64,000 nt of DNA from positions 310,001 through 374,000 of the forward strand of contig NZ_JASJEV010000003.1 of assembly GCF_030067675.1 (NCBI RefSeq), read 5' to 3'. Below the pieces are notes generated by a model. That model was not told the origin of the DNA. It did no database searches and was given only the letters and a program-made list of their open reading frames with translations. Numbering within the stretch: the first letter of the stretch is position 1; each line of letters opens with the position of its first letter. Of this stretch, positions 35,556 through 45,174 are shown one piece after another. The stretch is from Chelatococcus albus (GTDB lineage: Bacteria > Pseudomonadota > Alphaproteobacteria > Rhizobiales > Beijerinckiaceae). Both the position numbers and the translations under genes were made by a program.

Positions 35556-36290
35556 TCAGCGGATGTTCGCCTTGTCGTCGTAGAGCTTGAAGTCCACCTG
35601 CGTGCCGAGCATCTGCAGATAGGCGATGAGCGCGTCGGCCTCCGTGATGCGCTGCGGATTGCCGTCGAAATCGCGCGCCAACGCCTTGGGATAGCGCTTC
35701 TGCAGGGCGTCGGCGTCGGGATCGTCGGTTGTGGCCTGCGCCTTGAGGTCGGAGACGGCCTTCTCGATCATCTCCGCGCTGTAGGGCACGCCGAGCGCGG
35801 CCTGCACCTTGAGGTCGTCGGCGATGGTGTCGGCCTTCAGTTCCGTCTCGGCGAGCCAGGGGTAGGCCGGCATGACGGAACCCGGCACCACCGACTTGGG
35901 CGACTTCAGGTGATCGCGGTGCCAGTCGTCGGAGTACTTGGCGCCCACGCGCGCAAGATCGGGCCCCGTTCGCTTCGATCCCCACTGGAAGGGGCGGTCG
36001 TACATGCTCTCGGCGGCGAGGCTGTAGTGCCCGTAGCGCTCGATCTCGTCGCGCAGGGGCCGGATCTGCTGCGAGTGGCAGTTGTAGCAGCCCTCGCGCA
36101 CGTAGATGTTCCGGCCGGCCAGCTCGAGCGGCGTGTAGGGCCGCACGCCCTCCACGCGCTCGATGGTGCTCTTCAGGTAGAAGAGCGGCACGATCTCCAC
36201 GAGACCGCCGATGGCGATGACGATCAGCACGCCGATGACGAGAATGATCGAGTTCTTCTCGAGGATGGCATGCTTGTTCCAGAGCGACAT
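35556..36290 (-). CDS. ccoO: cbb3 oxidase monohaem cytochrome c subunit CcoO
   Basis: A 244-residue subunit with an N-terminal helix (about 13-33) and one haem c site CYNCH near residue 68, preceded by NIYVREG. The distal Met region is [10 protein letters not shown] choose the ATG at 36290, since GGAG and GAGG lie upstream and the product then begins MSLWNKH; the frame opens three codons earlier. It is 12 bases downstream of the ccoN stop. Confidence 0.96.
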   Translation of the reverse strand: MSLWNKHAILEKNSIILVIGVLIVIAIGGLVEIVPLFYLKSTIERVEGVRPYTPLELAGRNIYVREGCYNCHSQQIRPLRDEIERYGHYSLAAESMYDRPFQWGSKRTGPDLARVGAKYSDDWHRDHLKSPKSVVPGSVMPAYPWLAETELKADTIADDLKVQAALGVPYSAEMIEKAVSDLKAQATTDDPDADALQKRYPKALARDFDGNPQRITEADALIAYLQMLGTQVDFKLYDDKANIR

Positions 36291-36302
36291 GCGCCTCACT
36301 CC

Positions 36303-37958
36303 TTATTCGGCGGGCACCAGCGCCGGCTGCCCCTCGGGGGCGGCGGCCTCGGTCGCGGTGATGGTCTTCCAGAGGTTCCAGGCCATCATCAGCGCGCCGA
36401 CGAGGAACAGGGCCCCGCCCATGGCGCGGATGACGTAGAAGGGGTGCATCGCCTCCACCGTCTCGATGAACGAGTATTCGAGGAAGCCGAGGCTCGTATA
36501 GGCGCGCCACATGAGCCCCTGCAGGATGCCGGACACCCACATCGCCGAGATGTAGAGGACGATGCCGATCGTCGAGATCCAGAAGTGCCAGTTGACGAGC
36601 TTGGTCGAATACAGGCCCTTGCGGTTCCACAGCCACGGCACGAGGCAGTAGATGGCGCCGAAGGAGATGTAGGCGACCCAGCCGAGCGCCCCCGAATGGA
36701 CGTGGCCGATGGTCCAGTCGGTGTAGTGCGACAGGGAGTTGACCGCCTTCACCGACATGAGCGGCCCCTCGAAGGTCGCCATGCCGTAGAAGGCCACCGA
36801 CACCACCATCATGCGAAGGACCGGATCGGTGCGCAGCTTGTCCCAGGCGCCCGACAGCGTCATGAGGCCGTTGATCATGCCGCCCCAGGAGGGCATCCAG
36901 AGCATGACCGAGAAGGTCATGCCGAGGGTCTGCGCCCAGTCCGGCAGCGCCGTGTAGTGCAGATGGTGCGGCCCGGCCCAGATGTAGAGGAAGATCAGCG
37001 CCCAGAAGTGGATGATCGACAGGCGGTAGGAATAGACCGGCCGGTCGGCGCGCTTGGGGATGAAGTAGTACATCAGCGCCAGGAAGCCGGCGGTGAGGAA
37101 GAAGCCGACGGCGTTGTGGCCGTACCACCACTGCACGAGGGCATCCTGCACGCCCGCCCAGACGATGTAGCTCTTCGGCGAGAACAGCGACACCGGCACC
37201 GCGGCGTTGTTGCCGAGGTGGAGGACGGCGATCGTCAGGATGAAGGCGAGATAGAACCAGTTGGCGACGTAGATATGCGGTTCCTTGCGCCGCATCACCG
37301 TGCCGAGGAAGACGAGGAAATAGGCGACCCAGACGACGGTGAGCCACAGGTCGGCGTACCACTCCGGCTCGGCATATTCCTTCGACTGCGTGATGCCGAG
37401 GAGGTAGCCCGTGCCGGCGATGACGATGAAGAAGTTGTAGCCGAGCACCACGAACCAGGGCGCGATGTCGCCGGCAAGACGGGCGCGGCAGGTGCGCTGC
37501 ACGACATAGAAGGAGGTCGCGATCAGCACGTTGCCGCCGAAGGCGAAGATGACCGCCGAGGTGTGCAACGGCCGGATGCGCCCGAAACTGAGCCAGGGCA
37601 GATCGAGGTTGAGGACCGGGAAGGCAAGCTGCAGCGCGGCGAGCAGGCCGACGGCGAAGCCGGCGATGCCCCAGACCATCGCCGCGACGGTCGCAAACCT
37701 GACCGGCCCCATGCTGTAGTTGGGCTTTCCGGCGATCTCGAGCGGCGGCAGGTCAGCCGGCCGATCATAGTAGCGGTCGAGGATCTTGAAGACCGCCCAG
37801 AGGCTGCCCGCCGCGAAGAGATAGGCGTGGAAGGCATATTCGGGCGTGTAGGCCTTCGCCGCCACGACGATGGAGAGAACGGCGAGCGCCGCGAAGGCTG
37901 CCGCGGCCCCGACCTCGCCGAAGGTCATGTTCTTTTGGGATGTGATCGTCTGCGCCAT
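36303..37958 (-). CDS. ccoN: cbb3 cytochrome oxidase catalytic subunit CcoN
   Basis: The oxygen-reducing subunit of the high-affinity cbb3 oxidase, 551 residues with about 12 helices. Haem and CuB ligand blocks are seen: [43 protein letters not shown] and [14 protein letters not shown]. The ATG at 37958 follows an in-frame extension to 38033 that is not family-like. First gene of ccoNOQP; an FNR box lies 99 bases upstream. Confidence 0.97.
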   Translation of the reverse strand: MAQTITSQKNMTFGEVGAAAAFAALAVLSIVVAAKAYTPEYAFHAYLFAAGSLWAVFKILDRYYDRPADLPPLEIAGKPNYSMGPVRFATVAAMVWGIAGFAVGLLAALQLAFPVLNLDLPWLSFGRIRPLHTSAVIFAFGGNVLIATSFYVVQRTCRARLAGDIAPWFVVLGYNFFIVIAGTGYLLGITQSKEYAEPEWYADLWLTVVWVAYFLVFLGTVMRRKEPHIYVANWFYLAFILTIAVLHLGNNAAVPVSLFSPKSYIVWAGVQDALVQWWYGHNAVGFFLTAGFLALMYYFIPKRADRPVYSYRLSIIHFWALIFLYIWAGPHHLHYTALPDWAQTLGMTFSVMLWMPSWGGMINGLMTLSGAWDKLRTDPVLRMMVVSVAFYGMATFEGPLMSVKAVNSLSHYTDWTIGHVHSGALGWVAYISFGAIYCLVPWLWNRKGLYSTKLVNWHFWISTIGIVLYISAMWVSGILQGLMWRAYTSLGFLEYSFIETVEAMHPFYVIRAMGGALFLVGALMMAWNLWKTITATEAAAPEGQPALVPAE

Positions 37959-38056
37959 GTCCGAGAGCCCCGGTCGTGACGGCAGCCGAACTCCCCTCTC
38001 GGAGCCGGCCTTCGCCACCCTCGCCCGGACCATGGGGAGCAGGGCGCGCGCGCTCC

Positions 38057-38070
38057 TTGACGCAAATCAA
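38057..38070 (-). promoter_or_regulatory. FNR/FixK box upstream of ccoN
   Basis: The minus strand reads TTGATTTGCGTCAA, a full TTGAT-N4-GTCAA anaerobox. It is 99 bases before the ccoN ATG, within the range for activation at low oxygen, and lies in the 251-base gap after the fnr gene. Its match to the consensus is visible; binding by the neighbouring Fnr is inferred. Confidence 0.88.
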
Positions 38071-38209
38071 ACAGCAACGGGGCATCCGTGCGGCGCCTTG
38101 CCGCGCGTGCAGGCGCGGCGCGCAAATGCGAACGGCCGTGCGGGCGGCGTCGGCAACGAACATGGCGACGATGGATGGTCCGGCCAGCCGGGCGCAGGGC
38201 CCTGTGGCC

Positions 38210-38953
38210 TCACGCCACGGCGAGGCGCTCGAGACGCGGCAGGTCGAGAAGCCGCACGCCGTCCGGCACGATGAGCAGGGCCCGCTCGCGGGCGAGCCGC
38301 GTCAGCGTGCGGCTCACCGTCTCGATGGTGAGCCCGAGGAAGTCGGCGATGTCCTGCCGTCCCATCGGCAGCGGCACGGTGACCGAGGCGCCGGTGACGC
38401 GCGCCCAGCGGTCGCGCAGCGACATGAGGAAGGAGGCAACCTTCTCCTCCGCCGTGCGGCGGCCGAGGAGCACCATCTGGTCCTGTGCGAGGCTCAGTTC
38501 GTGCGAGGCGAATTCGTGCAGGCGGCGCAGGAGATGCGGCTTCGTATCGACGAAGGCGGAGAAGACCTCCCGCGGGAATCGGCAGGTCGTCACGCGCGTG
38601 ACGGCATCGGCCGAGAAGCCAAACCGATCGGCCATCGACAGGCCGAGGAAATCGCCCGGCAGGGCGAAGCCGACGATCTGGCGGCGCCCGTCCGGCAGGA
38701 GGCGATAGAGGCGCACGACGCCATCGGTGACGTTGTACACGATCTCGGCCGGCTCGTCCTGCAGGAAGAGGGTCGTGCGCGGCTCGAAGCAGGCCGGATG
38801 CGAGAGGCTCTCCAGCTCGCAGAGCTCGCCCGCGTCGAGAGCGGCACAGATGCTCAGGAGCCGCACCTTGCAGTCGACGCAGCCCTCGCGGCTCCGCGCA
38901 TGCGGACAGGGCGAAGGTGTATCAGCTCCGCGAGCCTGCTCACACGACATCAT
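38210..38953 (-). CDS. fnrN: Oxygen-sensing Crp/Fnr family regulator (FnrN/FnrL type)
   Basis: A 247-residue transcription factor. N-terminal cysteines at 25, 28 and 36 (C-x2-C-x7-C) together with Cys124 match the four ligands of an oxygen-labile 4Fe-4S cluster. A cyclic-nucleotide-like beta barrel follows, and the HTH is DIADFLGLTIETVSRTLTRL near residue 205. I choose ATG at 38953 (a second ATG adjoins it) because GGAGG lies 6 bases upstream. The frame runs on to 39277 without merit. An FNR box lies 65 bases upstream, so it probably autoregulates. Confidence 0.92.
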   Translation of the reverse strand: MMSCEQARGADTPSPCPHARSREGCVDCKVRLLSICAALDAGELCELESLSHPACFEPRTTLFLQDEPAEIVYNVTDGVVRLYRLLPDGRRQIVGFALPGDFLGLSMADRFGFSADAVTRVTTCRFPREVFSAFVDTKPHLLRRLHEFASHELSLAQDQMVLLGRRTAEEKVASFLMSLRDRWARVTGASVTVPLPMGRQDIADFLGLTIETVSRTLTRLARERALLIVPDGVRLLDLPRLERLAVA

Positions 38954-39017
38954 CGCCTGCCTCCAAACCGAAGCACGATACCACAGCGCGTGTTCCATAG
39001 CCGAGCCGACGCGAAAC

Positions 39018-39031
39018 TTGACCTGTATCAA
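39018..39031. promoter_or_regulatory. FNR box between fnr and a divergent acetyltransferase-like gene
   Basis: TTGACCTGTATCAA is a near-perfect TTGAC-N4-ATCAA anaerobox. It is 65 bases from the fnr start and 61 bases from the ATG at 39092, so one dimer could control both divergent genes. Depending on promoter position it may repress or activate fnr. Confidence 0.85.
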
Positions 39032-39091
39032 TGTCGCACCCCGGCCGCCTCCGCATCGTCGAAGCGGGGGAAATCCTGAACGTGCAAGGCG

Positions 39092-39565
39092 ATGGTCGAC
39101 CTTTTCCGCATGGCTCCTTTGCGTCCGGGTGATGCCCGGCAGGCCTATGCGCTCGTCCGCCTCGCCTATCCGCAGGTGGCCCTGCGCGACTGGCTCGCCT
39201 TCGCCCGGCGAGCGGCGCGGCAGTCGCCGCGGCGGGGCGGCCTCGTGGCGCTGCGCGACGCCCGCGGCTATGTTCATGCATTGTTCTCATACCAGGTGGC
39301 TGTCGACCTCGAGGGCGGGCCGGTCCTGACGCTCGCCAACCTCATCGTCGGGCGCCTGCCCGGCCCGCTGCTCGACGATGCCGTGCAGACGGCGGCCGAC
39401 GGGCTCGCCCGCAGCCTTGGTTGCCGATCCATCGTCGTCTCTGTGGCCGAGAACGGCCCTGCGGAGGAGATGGCCGCCTTCGCCCGGCGCGGTTTTTCCC
39501 CCCTGGCGAGACGCCTCCTGGAGCGCCCCGCCGCGCCGACGCGGGACGAAGCCCAACAATGTTGA
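39092..39565 (+). CDS. GNAT-like acetyltransferase domain protein
   Basis: A 157-residue protein with a GNAT-like arrangement: an N-terminal block MAPLRPGDARQAYALVRLAYP, beta strands HALFSYQVAVD and TLANLIVG, and a C-terminal RRGFSPLARRLLER typical of the last strand. The acetyl-CoA loop (Q/R-x2-G-x-G/A) is not clear. An internal ATG at 39110 is an alternative start. It stands between the FNR boxes of fnr and hemN, which suggests oxygen control. The substrate is unknown. Confidence 0.6.
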   Translation: MVDLFRMAPLRPGDARQAYALVRLAYPQVALRDWLAFARRAARQSPRRGGLVALRDARGYVHALFSYQVAVDLEGGPVLTLANLIVGRLPGPLLDDAVQTAADGLARSLGCRSIVVSVAENGPAEEMAAFARRGFSPLARRLLERPAAPTRDEAQQC

Positions 39566-39575
39566 CTTGCGTCAA
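39562..39575 (+). promoter_or_regulatory. FNR box upstream of hemN
   Basis: TTGACTTGCGTCAA is a full TTGAC-N4-GTCAA palindrome. It begins inside the last codons of the acetyltransferase-like gene and ends 34 bases before the hemN ATG. Activation of anaerobic hemN by Fnr is established in related bacteria. The short distance implies a promoter close to the start. Confidence 0.88.
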
Positions 39576-39609
39576 CGAAGCGCGGCGGCGGCCGGACGAT
39601 TGTGCCCCC

Positions 39610-40959
39610 ATGCAGGCCGATCTCATCACCCGCTACGACCAGCGCGTCCCGCGCTACACGAGCTACCCGACAGCGCCGCATTTCGGCGCCGACGTCGACG
39701 GAGGCGTCTACGCTGGCTGGCTCGAAGCGCTCGACGAAACCACGACGCTTTCGCTTTATCTGCACGTGCCGTTCTGCGCCGAGCTGTGCCTCTACTGCGG
39801 CTGCCATACGACCGTCGCACGCCGCTACGGACCGGTCGCCGCCTACGTCGAGCTGCTCCTGCGCGAGATCACGCTCGCCGCCGCGCAGCTGCCCGGCCGC
39901 TTCGCCGTCTCGCACATCCATTGGGGCGGCGGCACGCCGACCATCCTCGCCCCCGAAGACCTGCTGCGCGTGACGGAGGCGCTGCGCAGCCACTTCTCCG
40001 TCCGCGACGATGCCGAAACGGCGATCGAGATCGATCCCCGCACGCTCGCGGCGGAGCACGTGCCGGCGCTCGCCGCCATGGGTGTGACACGGGCGAGCCT
40101 TGGCGTGCAGGATTTCGACCCCAAGGTGCAGCGGGCGATCGGGCGCACCCAGTCCTACGCGCAGACGGCGCGGGCGGCCGGCTGGCTCGGCCTCGCCGGC
40201 GCCAGGAGCCTCAACCTCGACCTGATCTACGGCTTGCCACACCAGACGGTCGAGAGCGTCGTCGCCTCGGTCGGGCAGGCGCTGAGGCTCGGGCCCGACC
40301 GCATCGCCCTCTTCGGCTACGCGCATGTGCCGTGGATGAAGAAGCACCAGAAGCTGCTGCCGGAGGATGCGCTGCCGGACACGGCCGAGCGACTCGCGCA
40401 GATGCAGGCCGCGACCGACGCCATCACGAGTGCCGGCTACGTCGCCATCGGGCTCGACCATTTCGCCAAGCCGGGCGATGCGCTCGCCCGCGCCCGGGCG
40501 GAGGGCCGCCTGCACCGCAACTTCCAGGGCTATACCACCGACGCCGCGCCGGCCCTCATCGGCTTCGGCACGTCGGCGATCGGCTCGCTGCCGCAGGGCT
40601 ACGTGCAGAACGCGGCGACCACCGTCGCCTACCGCGACGCCTTGACTGCGGGACGTCTGCCCATTGCCCGCGGCATCGTGCTGACGTCCGAGGATCGCCT
40701 GCGTCGCGCCGTCATCGAGCGGCTCATGTGCGATCTTGCGGTCGATCTCGCGGCGGTGGCCGCGATTCACGGCCGCCCGGCACACGTGTTCGCCGGAGAG
40801 CTCCCGGCACTCGATCGCATGGCGGCGGACGGCATCCTGCAGCGCGATGGCTGGCGCATTGCGGTACCGGACAGCGCCCGCCTCTACGTGCGCAACGTCT
40901 GCGCCGTCTTCGACGCCCGGCTCGCCGAGGGGCAGGCCCGCTACTCACGCGCGCTGTAG
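39610..40959 (+). CDS. hemN: Oxygen-independent coproporphyrinogen III dehydrogenase
   Basis: A 449-residue radical SAM enzyme that converts coproporphyrinogen III to protoporphyrinogen IX without oxygen. The N-terminus RYDQRVPRYTSYPTAPHF is typical of true HemN. The cluster motif C-x3-C-x2-C is CAELCLYC near residue 59, and HWGGGTPTIL and SLGVQDFDPKVQ follow. The ATG is preceded by only a weak ribosome-binding site. Its FNR box and place beside cbb3 genes fit haem supply at low oxygen. Confidence 0.96.
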   Translation: MQADLITRYDQRVPRYTSYPTAPHFGADVDGGVYAGWLEALDETTTLSLYLHVPFCAELCLYCGCHTTVARRYGPVAAYVELLLREITLAAAQLPGRFAVSHIHWGGGTPTILAPEDLLRVTEALRSHFSVRDDAETAIEIDPRTLAAEHVPALAAMGVTRASLGVQDFDPKVQRAIGRTQSYAQTARAAGWLGLAGARSLNLDLIYGLPHQTVESVVASVGQALRLGPDRIALFGYAHVPWMKKHQKLLPEDALPDTAERLAQMQAATDAITSAGYVAIGLDHFAKPGDALARARAEGRLHRNFQGYTTDAAPALIGFGTSAIGSLPQGYVQNAATTVAYRDALTAGRLPIARGIVLTSEDRLRRAVIERLMCDLAVDLAAVAAIHGRPAHVFAGELPALDRMAADGILQRDGWRIAVPDSARLYVRNVCAVFDARLAEGQARYSRAL

Positions 40960-41009
40960 GGACCGCCCCGGGCGGTACCGCCGGTCGCGGCACCGCCCTT
41001 GGCGACGCT

Positions 41010-41840
41010 TCAGTCCCTGCCCTGGTTGAGGGCGACGGGAGCGAGCTTGTTGGCCGTGAGGCCGTGCTTGGCGAGAAGCTGGTCGTAGGCACCGCTCTTC
41101 TGCAGCCGTTCGAGGGCGCCCTTCACCGCGTCGCGCAGGCCGGCCTCGGTCTTCAGGAAGGGAATGCCCGAGAGCGATTCCGTGAATGCCTCGCCGAGGA
41201 GCACATAGGTGTTGGGCTCGAGCTGCTGGAAATAGGGCAGCGTCTCGTTGCCCTGCACCGCGCCTTGGATGCGCTGCGTCTTGAGCTGGTTGCGCGCATC
41301 CGCCGAGCCCTCGGTTCCCACCACCGTGATGGCCGGCTTGCCCTTGGCGACGCAGTTCTTCTCGCTCCACGCGGCGATCTGGTTCGGCCAGTTCGTCGAG
41401 CGGCTGGCGCCGACCGACTTGCCGCACAGGTCCTCGGGCGTCTTGATGTCCTTGGCGAGCGCCGTGATCGTGTAGAACTGCGCGCCCGACTTCATGTAGT
41501 CGACGAAATCGACCGTCTCGCGCCGCGACGGCAGATCGCTCATGCCGGCGAGCACCATGTCGACGCGGCCGGTCTGCAGCGACGGCAGCATCTGCGCGAA
41601 GGCGATCTCCTGCCATTCGACCGTCACGCCGAGCTCCTTGGCGACGGCCTCACCGAGGTCGATGTCGAAGCCCTGCAACTTGTTGGTGGCCGGGTCCTTG
41701 TAGGTGATCGGCGCGTAGTTCGGATTGGTGGCGACGACGATCTTGCCTGCCTGCCTGATGCGCGCCGGCAACTCCTGCGCCAGCGCCGGCACGGCCGCGA
41801 GCATGGCCGCGGCTGCGGCGAGTGTTGCGAACGTCTTCAT
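41010..41840 (-). CDS. Amino-acid-type ABC transporter substrate-binding protein
   Basis: A 276-residue exported protein: a signal peptide (MKTFATLAAAAAMLAAVPALAQ) then an SBP type 3 fold (GKIVVATNPNYAPITY, GFDIDLGEAVAKELG, MVLAGMSDLPSRRETVDF, LCGKSVGASRSTN). It should capture an amino acid or related polar compound. ATG at 41840 has GGGGAG upstream. It is third in a permease-ATPase-binding protein run, with argH-like first. The ligand cannot be named from the sequence. Confidence 0.9.
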   Translation of the reverse strand: MKTFATLAAAAAMLAAVPALAQELPARIRQAGKIVVATNPNYAPITYKDPATNKLQGFDIDLGEAVAKELGVTVEWQEIAFAQMLPSLQTGRVDMVLAGMSDLPSRRETVDFVDYMKSGAQFYTITALAKDIKTPEDLCGKSVGASRSTNWPNQIAAWSEKNCVAKGKPAITVVGTEGSADARNQLKTQRIQGAVQGNETLPYFQQLEPNTYVLLGEAFTESLSGIPFLKTEAGLRDAVKGALERLQKSGAYDQLLAKHGLTANKLAPVALNQGRD

Positions 41841-41877
41841 TCTGGTTCTCCCCTGCACTCGTTATGGAGGTCGCCGG

Positions 41878-42657
41878 TCAGGACAGGACGGCGGCAATGA
41901 AATCGCGGGTACGCTGCTCGCGCGGGTCGACGAGGACCTCTCGGGGCGGGCCGACCTCGACGATGCGCCCCCGGTCCATGAACACGACGCGGTTCGCCAC
42001 CTCGCGCGCGAAGCCGAGTTCGTGCGTGACGACGATCATGGTCATGCCGGTCGTCGCGAGGTGGCGCATGACGGCGAGAACCTCGCCGACGAGCTCGGGG
42101 TCGAGCGCCGAGGTCGGCTCGTCGAAGAGCATGAGCTTCGGCTTCATCGCCAAGGCACGGGCGATGGCGATGCGCTGCTGCTGGCCGCCGGACAGCTCGC
42201 TCGGATAGGCGTTGCGCTTGTCGGCGAGGCCGACGCGCTCGAGCAGCGCCAGGGCTTCCGCGCTCGCCTCCTTCTTCGCCCGCTTCTGAACGGTCACCGG
42301 CCCCTCGATGATGTTCTCGAGGGCGGTCATGTGGGCGAAGAGGTTGAAGCGCTGGAAGACCATGCCGCTCGCCAGCCGCTGGCGGGCGACCTCGGCGTCG
42401 GTCAGCTCGTAGAGGGCGTCGCCGTCGCGGCGGAAGCCGGCGAGCTCGCCGTCGACCCAGATGGCGCCCGCGTCGATGCGCTCGAGCTGGTTGATGCAGC
42501 GCAGGAACGTGCTCTTGCCCGAGCCCGACGGCCCGATGATGCACAGGACCTCGCCGCGCGGGATTTCGAGCGACACGCCCTGCAGGGCGTGCAGCGGCCC
42601 GAAATGCTTGTGGACGTCGACGGCGACGACCATGGGCGTCGCGGCAGCTCCCTGCAT
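41878..42657 (-). CDS. Polar amino acid ABC transporter ATP-binding protein
   Basis: A 259-residue GlnQ/HisP-type ATPase: Walker [10 protein letters not shown] near residue 42, Q-loop [10 protein letters not shown], signature [16 protein letters not shown], Walker [14 protein letters not shown] and switch His in [15 protein letters not shown] at 42657 has GGAGG 7 bases upstream, just past the permease stop. It energises the transporter encoded around it. Confidence 0.95.
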   Translation of the reverse strand: MQGAAATPMVVAVDVHKHFGPLHALQGVSLEIPRGEVLCIIGPSGSGKSTFLRCINQLERIDAGAIWVDGELAGFRRDGDALYELTDAEVARQRLASGMVFQRFNLFAHMTALENIIEGPVTVQKRAKKEASAEALALLERVGLADKRNAYPSELSGGQQQRIAIARALAMKPKLMLFDEPTSALDPELVGEVLAVMRHLATTGMTMIVVTHELGFAREVANRVVFMDRGRIVEVGPPREVLVDPREQRTRDFIAAVLS

Positions 42658-42674
42658 GTCGTCACCTCCCCGCA

Positions 42675-43595
42675 TCACGCGGCCTCCGGCGCGGCCGCCG
42701 CCGCGCGCGCCGGGCGGCGGTCGCCGCGCCCCCTGGAGAAGTACCGTTCGAGATAGTGCTGCCCGATGGACAGGATCGTCACCACGACGAGGTACCAGAT
42801 GGCCGCGACGATGAGCAGCTCGATGACGCGCGCATTGGCGTAGTAGATCGTCTGCGCATTGCGCAGGATCTCGGCATACTGGATGACGCTTGCCACCGAG
42901 GTGAGCTTGACCATGCTGATCACCTCGTTGCCCACCGGCGGGATGATGACGCGCATGGCCTGCGGCAGGACGATGCGGCGCAGCGTCGTCAGTCGCGTCA
43001 TGCCGATGGCCTTGGCCGCCTCCGTCTGGCCGACGTCGACGGAGAGGATGCCGCCGCGCACCACCTCCGCCGTATAGGCCCCCTGGTTGATGCCGAGGCC
43101 GAGGAGTGTGGCCACGAATGGCGTCATCACGTCGACGGTCCGCGCCTCGAAGAGGCCCGGGATGCCGAGCCGCGGGAAGACGAGCGCGAGGTTGAACCAG
43201 AGCAGCAGCTGCAGCAGCAGCGGCGTGCCGCGGAAGAACCAGATGTAGAAGACAGCGACGTTCTTCAGCACCGGGTTCGGCGACATGACCATGATGGCGA
43301 AGAGGACGCCGAGCGCGATGCCGAGGACCATGGCGCATACGGTCATGAGGATGGTGTTGGCGAGGCCGCTGAGAATCGCCGGCGCGGTGAAGAACTGCGC
43401 CACCACTGGCCAGGCGATCTGGCCTTCGGCAAAGGCCTTGGCAACCGCCGCGAAGGCGAGAAGGATCAGCGCCGCCGCGACCCAGCGGCCATAGTGCCGG
43501 CGCGGCACGTGGCGCAGATGCGCGATGGAATAGGCCGAGGTGACACCCACCGGCTTGGCTTCGGCTGCACTGGTGTTCACGACCGTCCGATCCAT
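42675..43595 (-). CDS. Polar amino acid ABC transporter permease
   Basis: A 306-residue HisM/GlnP-type permease with five to six helices. The family block [15 protein letters not shown] and the EAA loop [27 protein letters not shown] are present. A basic N-terminal tail and an Ala-rich C-terminus flank the core. No second permease gene is adjacent, so it probably works as a homodimer. Co-oriented with the argH-like gene 28 bases upstream. Confidence 0.93.
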   Translation of the reverse strand: MDRTVVNTSAAEAKPVGVTSAYSIAHLRHVPRRHYGRWVAAALILLAFAAVAKAFAEGQIAWPVVAQFFTAPAILSGLANTILMTVCAMVLGIALGVLFAIMVMSPNPVLKNVAVFYIWFFRGTPLLLQLLLWFNLALVFPRLGIPGLFEARTVDVMTPFVATLLGLGINQGAYTAEVVRGGILSVDVGQTEAAKAIGMTRLTTLRRIVLPQAMRVIIPPVGNEVISMVKLTSVASVIQYAEILRNAQTIYYANARVIELLIVAAIWYLVVVTILSIGQHYLERYFSRGRGDRRPARAAAAAPEAA

Positions 43596-43623
43596 TCCCG
43601 CAATCCCGCTCCCTGCCGGCGCC

Positions 43624-45048
43624 TCAGCTGCGCGGTCCGTCGTAGGCCGCCGCCCATTCTCGCTGCGCCTCCAGCGTTCCGGCGAGCCGCGCCAACTGCT
43701 CGCGCACCCGCTCGGGCGCAGTGCCGCCGTAGCCCCTCCGAGCCGCCACCGCCGCTTCCGCCGTCAGGCAGCTCCTGATCGCCGGCTCGAGTCGCACGTC
43801 CACGGCGGCGAGATCGGCCTCGGCGAGGTCATCGAGCCCGATGCCGCGGTCCTCGCAATGCCGCACAAGGGCGCCGGTGATCTCGTGGGCTTCGGAAAAG
43901 GGCACGCCACGGCGCGCCAGCCAGTCCGCCACCTCGGTCGCCAGCGTGAAGCCATCAGTCGACTGTTTCTTCAGCGCGGCGACGTTGACCCGCATGGTGC
44001 GCACCATGCCGGCCATCGCCGGCAGCACGAGGGACAGCGTGTCGACCGCCTCGAATGCCGTACGCTTGTCCTCGGCGAGATCGCGGTTGTAGGCGAAGGG
44101 CAGCCCCTTCAGGGCGGTGAGCATCGCTGCGAGGCCGCCGATCAGCCGGGCCGCGCGCCCGCGCGTCAGCTCCGCGATGTCGGCGTTCTTCTTCTGCGGC
44201 ATGATCGACGAACCGGTGGCATAGGCATCGTCGAGTTCGATCCAGCCGAACTGGCGCGACGACCACAGGAAGATCTCCTCCGCGAGGCGTGACAGATGCA
44301 CGCCGAGCATCGCCGCGACGAAGAGGAATTCCGCCACGTGGTCGCGGCTGCCCACCGCATCGATGGAATTCTCGCAGGGCGCCTCGTAGCCGAGTTCCCG
44401 CGCCGAGAGCTCGGGCCTGAGCGCGATCGCCGAACCCGCAAGGGCCGCGGCCCCGAGCGGGGAACGCGCGGCGCGACGGTCCCAGTCGCGCAGGCGCTCC
44501 ACGTCGCGCGCGAAGGTCTGGCTGTGGGCGAGAAGCTGATGGGCGAAGGTGACGGGCTGTGCCGGCTGCAGATGCGTGAAGCCGGGCGCCACCGTTTCGA
44601 CATGCCTCTGTGCCTGGGTCACGAGCGCGTCCTGCAGCGCGAGAACGTCGAGCGCCAGGCGCCGGCCCACGTCGCGCAGGTAGAGCTTCAGGTCGTTGGC
44701 GGCCTGGTCATTGCGCGACCGGCCGGCGCGGAGCTTGCCGCCGACGGGCCCGAGCCGATCGACGAGCACGCGCTCGAGAAAGGTGTGCACGTCCTCGTCC
44801 GTCTCGGAGGGGCGGAGCGTGCCGGCCGAGACATCCTCGTCGATCGCCGTGAGTGCCGCCGCAATGCATGCCCCCTCCTCCTCGCTCAGCGCACCCGCCC
44901 GCACGAGCTCCCGGGCATGGGCGAGCGATGACGCGATGTCATAGGGGACGAGACGGAAATGGCTGCTGTCCGAACGGGACAAGCTCATCAGCTCGGGCGC
45001 GGGGCTTGCGCGGAAACGGGCTCCCCACAAGCGTTTCGGCTGGTCCAT
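43624..45048 (-). CDS. Argininosuccinate lyase-family enzyme (ArgH or catabolic paralogue)
   Basis: A 474-residue aspartase/fumarase-superfamily lyase. It has the signature GSSIMPQKKNAD near residue 280, GKLRAGRSRNDQ, FTHLQPAQPVTFAHQL with the catalytic His, and YNRDLAEDKR. These are the ArgH blocks, and the ArgH name is the safe family call. Its operon with an amino-acid ABC transporter and a divergent LysR regulator, away from the arginine genes, suggests cleavage of an imported N-substituted aspartate instead. ATG at 45048 has GGAG 6 bases upstream; the frame opens at 45117. Confidence 0.85.
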   Translation of the reverse strand: MDQPKRLWGARFRASPAPELMSLSRSDSSHFRLVPYDIASSLAHARELVRAGALSEEEGACIAAALTAIDEDVSAGTLRPSETDEDVHTFLERVLVDRLGPVGGKLRAGRSRNDQAANDLKLYLRDVGRRLALDVLALQDALVTQAQRHVETVAPGFTHLQPAQPVTFAHQLLAHSQTFARDVERLRDWDRRAARSPLGAAALAGSAIALRPELSARELGYEAPCENSIDAVGSRDHVAEFLFVAAMLGVHLSRLAEEIFLWSSRQFGWIELDDAYATGSSIMPQKKNADIAELTRGRAARLIGGLAAMLTALKGLPFAYNRDLAEDKRTAFEAVDTLSLVLPAMAGMVRTMRVNVAALKKQSTDGFTLATEVADWLARRGVPFSEAHEITGALVRHCEDRGIGLDDLAEADLAAVDVRLEPAIRSCLTAEAAVAARRGYGGTAPERVREQLARLAGTLEAQREWAAAYDGPRS

Positions 45049-45131
45049 GCAGATCTCCGTCGGCTCCGGGGAGGCTGACAGGGTGTCGCAGGCATCACAA
45101 ATGAAATGATCTCCCATCGGTAGTCGGTGTT

Positions 45132-45156
45132 GGAATATCTAGAGGGCTCGTATTCC
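45132..45156. promoter_or_regulatory. LysR-type inverted repeat in the divergent argH-like / lysR region
   Basis: GGAATA and TATTCC form a perfect inverted repeat with a 13-base spacer, containing the ATA...TAT half-sites usual for LysR regulators. It lies 84 bases from the argH-like start and 19 bases from the lysR ATG, so it could govern both. It is a candidate, chosen for symmetry and position. Confidence 0.6.
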
Positions 45157-45174
45157 CTTCCGGCAACGGTCGTC

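Noticed and set aside
40963-40977. ACCGCC-CCG-GGCGGT inverted repeat after hemN, considered as a terminator
   Set aside because: The stem is short, has a 3-base loop and no T-run follows, so termination cannot be supported.
41878-43338. A 486-codon fusion of permease C-terminus and ATPase
   Set aside because: The extended frame is out of frame with the real permease; the ATPase has its own ATG and ribosome-binding site at 42657.
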